From positions 62,001 to 126,000 of the forward strand of contig NZ_LLZG01000375.1 in NCBI RefSeq assembly GCF_001509475.1: a stretch of DNA of 64,000 bases, given 5' to 3'. The DNA is from Streptomyces regalis (lineage in GTDB: Bacteria; Actinomycetota; Actinomycetes; Streptomycetales; Streptomycetaceae). The notes below the pieces were generated by a model. It did no database searches. It was not told the DNA's origin and saw only the letters and a program-made list of their open reading frames with translations. Position numbers and translations under genes: made by a program. This document shows, one piece after another, positions 33,197 through 43,306 of the stretch; the stretch's first letter is position 1, and each line of letters starts with the position of its first letter.

Positions 33197-34443
33197 CCGT
33201 GTCCGACCGCATCGACCGCATCGCCATCGACCCGTTCGGTGCCGACATCCCCGGCGAGAGCGCCCGGCTGCGCGCCCTCGGCCCGATCGTGCCCGTGGAG
33301 CTGCCCGGCGGCATCCCCGCATGGGCACCCACCGGCTACGACACCCTCAAGGAGCTCATCCTCGACCCGCAGGTCAGCAAGGATCCCCGACAACACTGGA
33401 GGCTGTGGCCCGAGATCGCCGAACACCCCTCCTGGGGCTGGATCCTGGGCTGGGTCGGCGTGGTCAACATGCTCTCCACGTACGGCGCCGACCACACGCG
33501 GCTGCGCAAGCTCGTCGCGCCGAGCTTCACGCAGCGGCGTACGGAGATGATGCGGCCGCGGGTGGAGGCGATCACCACGCAGCTGCTCGACGCGCTCGAT
33601 ACGCCCGTTCCGCTCGGCGAGGGCGGCGCGGTGGTGGATCTGAAGGCCGGGTTCGCCCATCCCCTCCCCATGCGGATGATCTGCGAACTGTTCGGTGTGC
33701 CCGAGGAGTTGCGGGAGGACACCGCAAAGCTGATCGCGGCCATCATGGACACCTCCGACCCCAGCCCGGAGCACGCCGCGTTCGTGCAGCAGCAGATCGG
33801 TTCGGTGCTGGGGGCGTTGATCGCCCACCGCAGCGAGTACCCCGGGGACGATCTGACGACCGAGCTGATCCGGGTGCGCGACGAGGACGGAGACCGGCTC
33901 AGCGACGAGGAGTTGCTGTACACGCTGCTGCTGGTGATCGGTGCCGGTTTCGAGACGACGGTCAATCTCATCGGCAACGCGGTGGTCGCCCTGCTGACCC
34001 ACCCCGAGCAGCTGGCCGCCGTACGGTCCGGGGAGATCGGCTGGGACGCGGTGATCGACGAGACGTTGCGGGTGCACCCGTCGATCGCGTCACTCCCCCT
34101 GCGGTTCGCCGTCAGCGACATCAAGGTCGGGGACGTGACCATCGCGGCCGGGGACGCGATCATCACGACGTACGCCGCCGCGGGGCTGGATCCCGTGCGC
34201 TACGGGCCGGACGCGGACAGCTTCGACGCGGCGCGTGGGGCGGACGACCATCTGGCGTTCGGGATCGGAGTGCACCGGTGCGTCGGCGCTCCGCTCGCTC
34301 GCGTGGAGGCTCTGACGGCGTTGCCCGCCCTCTTCGACCGCTTCCCGGACCTGCAGCTGGCCGTCGGGGAGGACGAGTTGCGTCAGGTGCCGTCGTTCAT
34401 CGCGTTCGGCTGGCAGGAGATTCCGGTGCGGTTGCGAGCCTGA
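33193..34443 (+). CDS. cvnF: Cytochrome P450, CYP154-like
   Basis: A 416-aa soluble P450 monooxygenase with all canonical motifs: AGFETT in the I-helix (251-256), E290-T-L-R293 in the K-helix and FGIGVHRC with heme ligand Cys363. CYP154 enzymes hydroxylate varied substrates including steroids and polyketides; the natural substrate of conservon members is generally unknown. The GTG start at 33193 overlaps the stop of the CYP157 gene and follows an AGGAG ribosome site. No ferredoxin or reductase gene is nearby, so redox partners must come from elsewhere. The transcript ends at a 40-bp palindrome. Confidence 0.9.
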   Translation: MTVSDRIDRIAIDPFGADIPGESARLRALGPIVPVELPGGIPAWAPTGYDTLKELILDPQVSKDPRQHWRLWPEIAEHPSWGWILGWVGVVNMLSTYGADHTRLRKLVAPSFTQRRTEMMRPRVEAITTQLLDALDTPVPLGEGGAVVDLKAGFAHPLPMRMICELFGVPEELREDTAKLIAAIMDTSDPSPEHAAFVQQQIGSVLGALIAHRSEYPGDDLTTELIRVRDEDGDRLSDEELLYTLLLVIGAGFETTVNLIGNAVVALLTHPEQLAAVRSGEIGWDAVIDETLRVHPSIASLPLRFAVSDIKVGDVTIAAGDAIITTYAAAGLDPVRYGPDADSFDAARGADDHLAFGIGVHRCVGAPLARVEALTALPALFDRFPDLQLAVGEDELRQVPSFIAFGWQEIPVRLRA

Positions 34444-34554
34444 ACGGCCGGAAGCGGGGACGCGACCGGTCCCCCGTTCCGGTCGTGCCCCCGCGGTGAG
34501 TCGAACCTACGTCTACGCGGGGGGATTGGGTATCGCGTCGGTGCCCGCTGCGGC

Positions 34555-34594
34555 GCCTTCCGGACTCACCTGTGCACAGGTGAGTCCGGAAGGC
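34555..34594. terminator. 40-bp perfect palindrome, probable bidirectional terminator
   Basis: Bases 34555-34574 and 34575-34594 are exact reverse complements with no spacer; the arm begins GCCTTCCGGACTCACC. It lies 111 bp after the cvnF stop and contains the stop codon of the convergent PucR-type gene (TCA at 34566-34568). RNA from either strand could form a long hairpin, which suits a shared terminator between convergent genes. Confidence 0.75.
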
Positions 34595-36110
34595 CCGGTT
34601 TCGCCCCGTGCAGGGCGGGCTGTTCCAGGTCGCCCAGGGCGAGATGGGCCAGGACGACCTCGTACAGGTCGCTGCCGCCGGCGAGGAGTTGCCGCTCGAG
34701 GACGGGTTCCGCGCTGCGGACGTGCTCGCGGACGGTCTGGGCGTGGACGCCGAGGGTCTGTGCTGCGCGTTCGGCGTTGCCGCCTTCGGCGATCCAACTG
34801 CGCAGGGAGCGGCGCAGGTCCCGGGTGTCCTGGTCCAGGCGTGCGAGGAGTTCCTGCGCCCAGGTGCGCATGGCGGGCCCGGACAGCAGGTCGTACAGCG
34901 AGGCGCGGGCCGCCTCCGTGGTGCCGGGGTCGGCCGGTGCGTCCGCCAGGCTGACCTGGCTGTTGAGCGCCAGGTGGACCACGGCGCGGGCGGTCAGGTC
35001 GGTGAAGTCCGTGCGCAGGAGGGCTTCGACGCGTTCCATGCGGGCGCGGACGGTGTTGCGGCTGACGCCCAGGACCTTGGCCGCGTTCACGGCGGTGAAC
35101 TCCAGGCCCAGCCGGGTGGTGGCAAGCAGTTCGGCGCGGGTGTGGTGCGGCAGGGTGTCGAGCGGGTGCAGCAGGCGGGCCGTCCAGCCGCGCAGTGCCG
35201 CCGGGTCGGTCAGTCGCTCGGGGTGGGTGCGTTCGGCGTAGACCGCGGCCTTGTCCGGGCGGAAGTGCGCGACGGCGAGGGCGCTGACGGCCTGCCCGTA
35301 CGCGGTGGCGGTGCGGGCCAGGCTCTGCCGGGCGCTGCCACCGATGAAGGTGCGGGGGCGTGGGCCGATCAGCGCGCGCAGTTCCTGGGCCTCGGCCTCG
35401 CCGGGCGTCACGACGATCACATGCTCGTCCACCGCCGGGCAGAGCACGACCAGCGCCCGTTCGCCCGTCGCGCCGATGCACTCCTCGGCCAGCCGGTCGC
35501 GCTCCTCGGCGGTGCCCTCGACGACGTAGACGCAGGCGGTGTCGGTGTCGAGCAGGCCGGGCCACAGTCCCGCGGCCACCCGGCGTGCGGAGACGGTGTC
35601 CTCCACCATCAGCAACTGCAGGATCGCCAGGCGCAGATCGGACGTCGCCCGCTCCAGCCGGCGTCCGGCGGCCGTCATCTCGCTCGCCTTGAGCAGGAGT
35701 TCGATCACCTGGACGGTGTGGGTGACGATGTCGGAGGCACGCCGGTCGAAGGGCGTCTCGCGCGACACCGCGAGCACGCCGGCCGACGACCGGTTCGGGT
35801 GCACCACCCGGACCAGGCGCAGGTGGCGGCCCTGACCCTCCCAGGCGGCGGAGGCGATACGGCCGGCGGTGACGGCCGCGACGAGGTGCTCGTCCAGAGT
35901 CGCCCGCGTGCCGCCGAGGAGCGTTCCGGTGTCGTCCTGCAGCGAGGCGGTGCCCTGCACGGCGTCGGCGAGCCAGGCGACGACCCGTGGGACGTCCTGC
36001 CCGGTCGGCCGCAGGTGGTCCAGCAACTCCTGCGCCCACGCCGAGGCGTCGACGGCCCTCACCCCCGCCTGACGGATCCCGTCCTCTCTGCCAGCCACGT
36101 CGGCTTTCAC
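34566..36110 (-). CDS. PucR/CdaR-type transcriptional regulator with two helix-turn-helix segments
   Basis: A 514-aa regulator. The N-terminal half (about 40-160) looks like a GAF-type sensory part. Two PucR-type helix-turn-helix blocks follow: one in the middle (AAKVLGVSRNTVRARMERVEALL, about residues 335-360) and a second at the C-terminus (AAQTLGVHAQTVREHVRSAEPVLER, about 450-475). Each has the same layout followed by a helical stretch with AHLAL or VHLAL, which suggests an internal duplication. Targets and ligand are unknown. The stop codon lies inside the 40-bp palindrome. The gene is divergent from the GH97 remnant. Confidence 0.85.
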   Translation of the reverse strand: MKADVAGREDGIRQAGVRAVDASAWAQELLDHLRPTGQDVPRVVAWLADAVQGTASLQDDTGTLLGGTRATLDEHLVAAVTAGRIASAAWEGQGRHLRLVRVVHPNRSSAGVLAVSRETPFDRRASDIVTHTVQVIELLLKASEMTAAGRRLERATSDLRLAILQLLMVEDTVSARRVAAGLWPGLLDTDTACVYVVEGTAEERDRLAEECIGATGERALVVLCPAVDEHVIVVTPGEAEAQELRALIGPRPRTFIGGSARQSLARTATAYGQAVSALAVAHFRPDKAAVYAERTHPERLTDPAALRGWTARLLHPLDTLPHHTRAELLATTRLGLEFTAVNAAKVLGVSRNTVRARMERVEALLRTDFTDLTARAVVHLALNSQVSLADAPADPGTTEAARASLYDLLSGPAMRTWAQELLARLDQDTRDLRRSLRSWIAEGGNAERAAQTLGVHAQTVREHVRSAEPVLERQLLAGGSDLYEVVLAHLALGDLEQPALHGAKPGLPDSPVHR

Positions 36111-36245
36111 CTCGTCTGCACTTCATTCACTACGTACCGGTCGGGACGTTACCTCACCGGCGGTACGCCGACGTTCGCATGAGGGACGGGGTTCCCAGGA
36201 TCGCGACGGTCATCCCCCGAGTCAGGGCGTCGAAGCCGCGGGGCG

Positions 36246-36687
36246 GGCTGGTACGGCCCCGAGTTCAGCACCCCCGACGCGACCGAGCCGATCGCGGCGA
36301 TCGACCTGCCGTCCGTCATCTCGTACGCCACGAGCAAGGGCATCGTCGACTTCCTCCACGTCAACCGCCTCGCGCTGACCGACGCGGACTCACTCTTCGG
36401 CCTCTACAAGAGCTGGGGCGCCGCGGGCATCAAGCTCGGCTTCATCAACGACGGCACGCAGACGATGACCGACCGGATCACCGACTGGGCCAAGGCGGCC
36501 GCCAAGTACCGGCTGCTGATCGACATGCACGACGACGTCGGCGACCGTCTACGCCGACGGCACCCCCGGCACCAACCCGTACCGGACCCCGGTCGTGGTC
36601 AGCACCCAGACCGTCACCTCTGAGACCACGCTGAGCGTGGCCATGGCCTCGGCGGGCGGCCAGGCCGTCATCCTGAAGCCGAGCTGA
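36246..36687 (+). pseudogene. Remnant of a GH97 glycoside hydrolase
   Basis: From 36246 the plus strand reads GWYGPEF and then a GH97-like barrel segment (VISYATSKGIVDFLHVNRLAL and GLYKSWGAAGIKLGFI), ending at DMHDD near 36530. A jump in frame follows directly. From 36547 the next frame reads VYADGTPGTNPYRTPVVVST and on to a natural stop at 36687, which looks like the C-terminal domain of the same family. The catalytic part after the HDD motif and everything before GWYG are gone. It therefore carries an internal deletion with a frameshift plus a 5' truncation. An intact ancestor would be a secreted or cytoplasmic alpha-glycosidase. The LacI regulator just downstream may once have controlled it. 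Confidence 0.8.
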
Positions 36688-36712
36688 CCCTCGCCACTCC
36701 CGCTCCGTGGGA

Positions 36713-36745
36713 AGAAAACGTTTACCAAGTACCTGGAGAGTACTT
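36713..36745. promoter_or_regulatory. LacI-type operator candidate and adjacent inverted repeat
   Basis: AGAAAACGTTTACC around 36713-36726 contains AAACGTTT, a palindrome with the central CG step typical of LacI/GalR operators. Next to it AAGTAC (36727-36732) and GTACTT (36740-36745) form a second inverted repeat with a 7-bp spacer. Both lie 50-85 bp upstream of the LacI-family gene start, where an autoregulatory site is expected. Confidence 0.6.
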
Positions 36746-36795
36746 TTCTCCTCGGCGGACTCACAAGAGCGAGCCGTTGCAGTAACGTCGGAGCC

Positions 36796-37902
36796 GTGAC
36801 GGACGAGAAAGAAGGGCGCCCCAACGCCCCGGGAGCGAAGAGGGCGAAGCGGAAGGCAGGACCGACCGACAGGCCGAGCACCATCCGCGACGTCGCCGCG
36901 GAGGCCGGTGTCTCCGTAGCAACCGTTTCCCGGACCCTGGCGGGCAACTACCCGGTGGCCGCGGAAACCAGGCAGCGGGTCATGGCCGCCGTCGACTCCC
37001 TCCACTACGTCGTGAACGTCCACGCCAAGGCGCTCTCCGGACGTGTCGCCGGCCCCATCGCCCTCGTCATGCACGACATCACCGGCCCGTCCCTCGCCCA
37101 CGTGGCAGCGGGAGTGGAGCAGGAGGCCGGCAGCCGGGGCCGCCTCAGCCTGGTCTGCTCCACCAAGGGCGACACGGAGCGGGAGGACGACCTCGTCCAG
37201 CTCATGCGGGAACAGCACGCGGCGGCGGTCGTCCTCGTCGGCAGCACCGTGACGGACGACGCCTACCACCGCCGTATGGCCGGCTACGCCAAGGCGCTGG
37301 ACTCCGCGGGCTCCCGGCTGGTGCTGTGCGGCCGGCCGCCCCTGCCCAAGGGCGTGCCGGCCACGGTCGTGGACTACGACAACCGCGGCGGCGCGTTCCA
37401 GGCCACCGCGCACCTGCTGACGGCCGGCCACCGGCGCGTCCTCTTCCTCGGCGGCGGCCGCGGCTTCAGCAGCGCGGAGGAGCGGCACCTCGGCTACCAA
37501 GACGCCCTGCGCGCCCACGGCATGCCGTACGCCGAGGAGCTGGACACCACCGGGGACTACACCCGCAAGTCGGGCTACCTGCGCACGCGGGAAGCGCTGC
37601 GCGCGGGAGTGGAGTTCACGGCGGTCTTCGCAGGGTCCGACGTGGTCGGACTGGGCGCACTGGCCGCCCTGCGCGAGGCCGGCCTGCGAGTGCCGCACGA
37701 TGTCTCCCTGGTCGGCTTCGACGACGTCCCGTTCGCCGCCGACCTGACCCCGGCCCTCACCACGGTCCGCGTCCCGTACGAGGAGCTGGGCCGCACCGCC
37801 GTACGCCTCGCCCTGGACCGAGAGGTGGGTTTCGCGTCCGACAACCACGTCGTGCTGGGCACGCAGCTCGTGATCCGGGATTCGGTGCGTACGGCAAGCT
37901 AG
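36796..37902 (+). CDS. LacI-family transcriptional regulator
   Basis: A 368-aa repressor of the LacI/GalR type. After a charged 28-residue leader comes the helix-turn-helix STIRDVAAEAGVSVATVSRTLAG (about residues 29-51) with the hinge helix around AKALSG. The rest is the periplasmic-binding-protein-like sugar domain, ending GFDDVPFAADLTPALTTVRVPYEELG. The effector is probably a sugar, but no intact sugar gene is next to it; only the GH97 remnant upstream hints at a lost target. Its own promoter region carries a likely operator. A hairpin terminator begins at the stop codon. Confidence 0.92.
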   Translation: MTDEKEGRPNAPGAKRAKRKAGPTDRPSTIRDVAAEAGVSVATVSRTLAGNYPVAAETRQRVMAAVDSLHYVVNVHAKALSGRVAGPIALVMHDITGPSLAHVAAGVEQEAGSRGRLSLVCSTKGDTEREDDLVQLMREQHAAAVVLVGSTVTDDAYHRRMAGYAKALDSAGSRLVLCGRPPLPKGVPATVVDYDNRGGAFQATAHLLTAGHRRVLFLGGGRGFSSAEERHLGYQDALRAHGMPYAEELDTTGDYTRKSGYLRTREALRAGVEFTAVFAGSDVVGLGALAALREAGLRVPHDVSLVGFDDVPFAADLTPALTTVRVPYEELGRTAVRLALDREVGFASDNHVVLGTQLVIRDSVRTAS

Positions 37903-37940
37903 AGCGCAGCTGCGAGGTACGTTCCGGTCGGCTGCGCTCT
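37901..37940. terminator. Hairpin terminator after the LacI-family gene
   Basis: Arms AGAGCGCAGC (37901-37910) and GCTGCGCTCT (37931-37940) are perfect complements around a 20-base loop. The 5' arm starts inside the TAG stop codon. No U-run follows. Confidence 0.7.
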
Positions 37941-37999
37941 CCGGGCGTGACTGTCCCTGCCTGCGCTGCTGCCGGGCGTCCAGGGCATAGGCTCGGCGA

Positions 38000-38620
38000 A
38001 TGGCGAAGTACTTCGACGTGCACCCCGACAACCCTCAGCCGCGCACCATCTCCCAGGTCGCCGACAGCGTCCGTGCCGGTGCGCTCATCGCGTATCCGAC
38101 GGACTCCTGCTACGCGCTGGGCTGCCGACTGGGCAGCCGTGACGGCATCGACCGGATCCGGACCATTCGCAGGCTGGACGACCGGCACCATTTCACCCTC
38201 GTCTGCCAGGACTTCGCGCAGCTCGGCCAGTTCGTGCTGGTCGACAAGGACGTGTTCCGCGCGATCAAGGCGTCGACGCCAGGGAGCTACACCTTCATCC
38301 TGCCCGCGACGAAGGAGGTACCGCGCATGCTCCAGCATCCGAAGAAGAAGACGGTCGGTGTGCGCATCCCCGCCCACGTCGTCACCCAGGCGCTGCTCGC
38401 CGAGCTCGGGGAGCCGCTGCTGTCCAGCACGCTGCTGCTGCCCGACGAGGAAGAGCCGATGACGCAGGGCTGGGAGATCAAGGACCGGCTGGACCATGTG
38501 CTGGACGCGGTGGTCGACTCCGGGGACTGCGGCACCGAGCCGACGACGGTGATCGACTTCTCGGGCGGCGAGGCCGAGATCGTACGCAAGGGAGCGGGCG
38601 ACACCTCCCGGTTCGAGTGA
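38000..38620 (+). CDS. YrdC/Sua5-family L-threonylcarbamoyladenylate synthase-like protein
   Basis: A 206-aa protein of the Sua5/YciO/YrdC family. The signature GALIAYPTDSCYALGCRL near residues 27-44 and the segment RPGSYTFIL-like STPGSYTFILPATKEVPR near 93-110 are clear, as is KKKTVGVRIPAH. The family makes L-threonylcarbamoyl-AMP for the t6A modification of tRNA. This branch (YciO-like) often coexists with a main Sua5, and its own reaction is less certain. The gene appears to be monocistronic, between a terminator and a dienelactone-hydrolase gene. Confidence 0.88.
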   Translation: MAKYFDVHPDNPQPRTISQVADSVRAGALIAYPTDSCYALGCRLGSRDGIDRIRTIRRLDDRHHFTLVCQDFAQLGQFVLVDKDVFRAIKASTPGSYTFILPATKEVPRMLQHPKKKTVGVRIPAHVVTQALLAELGEPLLSSTLLLPDEEEPMTQGWEIKDRLDHVLDAVVDSGDCGTEPTTVIDFSGGEAEIVRKGAGDTSRFE

Positions 38621-38744
38621 GATGGGCCGAGGCGAGGGGTGGTCACGACGCTCTCGGGCCTGCGTGCCACGATGACCTCGACCCGGCCCCTCCCACGGGC
38701 CGGCCCTCGCCGACGCCCCCCACGCAGAGAGGCACGTCCGAGCC

Positions 38745-39500
38745 ATGACCGCCGTACAGGGAACCGCCGTCGACATCCCCACCGAGGACGGCACCGCCGA
38801 CGCCTATCTGGCCCATCCCGCTGACGGGGAACCCCGTCCGGCGGTCCTGCTCTACATGGACGCCTTCGGTCTGCGGCCCCGGCTCAGGCAGATGGCGGAC
38901 CGCCTCGCCGAGGCCGGGTACACGGTGCTGGTGCCCAACGTGTTCTACCGTCACGGGCGCGCGCCCGTGGTCGAGTTGCCGGAGTTCATCGATCCCGGGG
39001 CCCGGCCGGAGATCTTCGAGAACATCATGCCGGTCATGCGGGCGCTGACCCCCGAACGCGCGATGCGGGACGCCGACGCCTATCTGCGCCGGCTGGCCGA
39101 CTCCCCCGTGGCGGCCGACGGCCCGGTGGCGCTGACCGGCTACTGCATGGGCGCGCGGCTGTCCCTGCTCACCGCAGGCACGTACCCGGACCGGGTCGCG
39201 GCGGCGGCAGGGTTCCACGGCGGACGCCTGGCGACGGACACGCCGGACAGCCCGCACCTGGTGGCCGAGCACATCACCGCCGAGCTGTACTTCGGCCATG
39301 CGGACCAGGACCCGTCCCTGCCCGTCGAGCAGATCGAGCGCCTCGAGACCGCGCTCACCGAGGCCGGGGTCCGGCACCGGTGCGAGGTCTACCCCGGTGC
39401 AGGGCACGGGTTCACGCAGGCCGACACCTCCGCGTACAACGCCGAGGCGGACGAACGGCACTGGTCGGCGCTGCTCGACCTGCTGAAGCGGACGTTCTGA
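38745..39500 (+). CDS. Dienelactone hydrolase family protein
   Basis: A 251-aa alpha/beta hydrolase of the dienelactone hydrolase type. The cysteine nucleophile is in GYCMGAR near residue 129; the acid is in GHADQDPSLP and the histidine in GAGHGFTQAD. The N-terminus (DIPTEDGTADAYLAHPADG) is typical of cytoplasmic DLH enzymes that open lactones such as dienelactone in aromatic breakdown. No other catabolic genes are linked except the aromatic-ring monooxygenase across the gap, so the substrate is unknown. A hairpin follows the stop. Confidence 0.88.
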   Translation: MTAVQGTAVDIPTEDGTADAYLAHPADGEPRPAVLLYMDAFGLRPRLRQMADRLAEAGYTVLVPNVFYRHGRAPVVELPEFIDPGARPEIFENIMPVMRALTPERAMRDADAYLRRLADSPVAADGPVALTGYCMGARLSLLTAGTYPDRVAAAAGFHGGRLATDTPDSPHLVAEHITAELYFGHADQDPSLPVEQIERLETALTEAGVRHRCEVYPGAGHGFTQADTSAYNAEADERHWSALLDLLKRTF

Positions 39501-39512
39501 TCCGTTCCACGC

Positions 39513-39541
39513 TCAAGTGGCGCTGCAGAGAGCGCACTTGA
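39513..39541. terminator. Hairpin between convergent genes
   Basis: TCAAGTG-G-CGCT (39513-39524) pairs with AGCGCACTTGA (39531-39541), giving an 11-bp stem with one bulged base and a 6-base loop. It lies 13 bases after the dienelactone-hydrolase stop and downstream of the convergent monooxygenase gene, so it could stop transcription from both sides. Confidence 0.6.
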
Positions 39542-39616
39542 TGTCCCACGGGCGCCTGACGATGCGGCGGCAAGCCTCCTCTGTGGCCCGAGCACGGCGG
39601 GGCCACGAAGACGCGC

Positions 39617-41302
<1,686 letters not shown>

Positions 41303-41304
41303 TC

Positions 41305-41884
41305 ACGCTCTCGCCGGTACCGGCCGCCGTACCAGGTAGACGGCCGCGGTCGAGACGAGGACGGCCATGCAGGCGACACCGAGATGCCCGCGTAGGCCAC
41401 CACGAACAGCGTCGAGATCATCGCCGCGCGCCGGTCCGCCAAAGACGCCTCGGCCACCGCGGCCAGCGCCCCGCGAAACGCCGGCCCGGCGAGGAGTCCG
41501 GCGCTGCCCAGCGGCAGCGATCGCCCCATCCCGCCCCTGCCGACGGCCAGTTGCCCGGCGATCGAGGCGAAAAAGGCCGGCGCCACGACGAGCCCGCTCA
41601 CGGCGTGGTTGTCCACGTCGACTCCGAACAACGCGAACCCCACGAACGAGGCGATCGCCGCGGGCCCGAACACCGCCCGCACCGGCGCCGGCAGACCGGG
41701 TCGCTGCGGCCGTACGGTGCTCAGCGGCAACCGCTCGCGTACCGTCTCCGGGAGTCGCAGCAGGACGGCGGCCGAGCCGGCCGCCAGGGCGAGGTGCACG
41801 ACGAACGGCCACGTACGCCGTGGCCACCCCGGTGAACAGACCTGCGGACAGTCCCGACAACAGCCGCCCCGCATAGAGCCGCCG
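41305..41884 (-). pseudogene. Degenerate fragment of an MFS transporter
   Basis: Minus-strand pieces of an MFS permease lie in two frames. From about 41884 one frame reads LYAGRLLSGLSAGLFTGVATAY, a typical fourth/fifth membrane-segment motif. From about 41810 another frame takes over with FVVHLALAAGSAAVLL and several more hydrophobic segments down to TLFVVAYAGISV near 41380. The first three membrane segments and the C-terminus are absent and a frameshift splits the rest. It lies just downstream of an intact MFS gene. Confidence 0.75.
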
Positions 41885-41938
41885 ACGGTAACCCTGTACG
41901 CCGCCCCGCCCCGGCCCGGCACGGGGACGAACTGTGGC

Positions 41939-43204
41939 TCACCGGTCCGGGTCTTCCGCTCGTGCTGCCCGGTGTGCGGCCACGCCCATGACGGCCACGG
42001 AGGCCAGGACGATACCGGCACCGACGTAGAGCGGCGCCGTGTAGCCGAGGCCCGCGGTGATGGCCAGGCCCCCGAGCCAGGCGCCGAGGGCGTTGCCGAG
42101 ATTGGACGCGGACACGTTGGCGCCGGCGGCGAGCGCCGCCCCGTGGGCGTAGTCGGTGACGCGAGTGATCAGGCCGGGCACGCCGGCGAATCCGAAGAGC
42201 CCCATCAGGAACACCAGGATCACCGACGCGATGGCGTTGTCGGCCAGCAGACCGAACACGGCCAGGGTGATGGTGAGTCCGAGCAGGGCGAGGACCAGGG
42301 AGCGGTCACGGTCGCGGTCGGCCGCTCGCCCGCCGATCAGGTTCCCGACGACCAGGCCGACGCCGTACACCATCAGCAACCAGGAGACATCCGCCGGCGA
42401 GAATCCGCCGACCTCGGTGAAGGTGTAGGCGATGTAGCTGAACGCGCCGAACATGCCGCCATAGCTCAACGCGGTGGCCGTCAGCGTCAGCCAGACCTGC
42501 CAGGACCGCAACGCGCGGAACTGGGCCCGCAAGTCACTGGGCGGTGGCGGGCCTGAGCGGCTCGTCGTCGCTGTCGGCGGCTGTGCTTGGCCCGCCCGGC
42601 CGGGGACGAGGGTGGCGATTGCGGCCAACGCCAGTACGCCGATCGCGGTGATCGCCCAGAAGGCCGCCCTCCAGCCCCACCGCTCACCGACCCACGCGCC
42701 GAACGGAACGCCCAGCACGTTCGCGAGCGTCAGGCCGGCGAACATGACCGCCACCGCGCGGGACTTCTTCTCCGGCGCGACCAGGCTGCGAGCGACCAGC
42801 GAACCGATACCGAAGAACGAGCCGTGGCACAACGCCGCGACGATCCGGCCGAGCAGCATCACCGGATAGCTCGGTGCGACGGCGGACAGCAGGTTGCCGA
42901 TGACGAACAGCGCCACCAGGCCGACCAGGACCGGCTTGCGGGGCAGTCGCGCCGTCGCCGCGGTCAGCACGATCGCGCCGATCGCGACACTCAGCGCGTA
43001 TCCGGAGATCAGCCGGCCCGCTGCCGCCTCGGACACCGCGAAACTCGACGCCACCTGCGGCAGCAGTCCGGCGATCAGGAACTCGGTCAGGCCGATGCCG
43101 AACCCGCCCAGTGCCAGCGCGAACAGCCCGCTCGGCATCCGTCGCCGTTCGACGGGGCGCTCGGGTAAGAGGAAGTCCGTCCTGCCGACCCCGAATTCAC
43201 TCAT
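41939..43204 (-). CDS. MFS drug/sugar efflux transporter (AraJ-like)
   Basis: A 421-aa membrane transporter of the major facilitator superfamily with twelve predicted hydrophobic segments. The N-terminal GFGIGLTEFLIAGLLPQVASSFAVS and the motif-A region TAATARLPRKPVLVG are characteristic of the DHA1 AraJ/YdhP-like branch, which exports drugs or sugars using the proton gradient. I chose the ATG at 43204 over one 14 codons upstream since it follows a GGTGGGG ribosome site. Codon 13 is TTA (43168-43166), so expression may depend on bldA. It has no visible link to the monooxygenase beyond sharing the strand. Confidence 0.88.
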   Translation of the reverse strand: MSEFGVGRTDFLLPERPVERRRMPSGLFALALGGFGIGLTEFLIAGLLPQVASSFAVSEAAAGRLISGYALSVAIGAIVLTAATARLPRKPVLVGLVALFVIGNLLSAVAPSYPVMLLGRIVAALCHGSFFGIGSLVARSLVAPEKKSRAVAVMFAGLTLANVLGVPFGAWVGERWGWRAAFWAITAIGVLALAAIATLVPGRAGQAQPPTATTSRSGPPPPSDLRAQFRALRSWQVWLTLTATALSYGGMFGAFSYIAYTFTEVGGFSPADVSWLLMVYGVGLVVGNLIGGRAADRDRDRSLVLALLGLTITLAVFGLLADNAIASVILVFLMGLFGFAGVPGLITRVTDYAHGAALAAGANVSASNLGNALGAWLGGLAITAGLGYTAPLYVGAGIVLASVAVMGVAAHRAARAEDPDR

Positions 43205-43306
43205 GTCCCCACCCTCACCCCCGTCGGCGGATCCGCCCATGGACAAAGATCGACGACGCTTGGACGAACGTGAGGGCGACCGGGCGTAGCTCCCGCCCAG
43301 GGCCCG

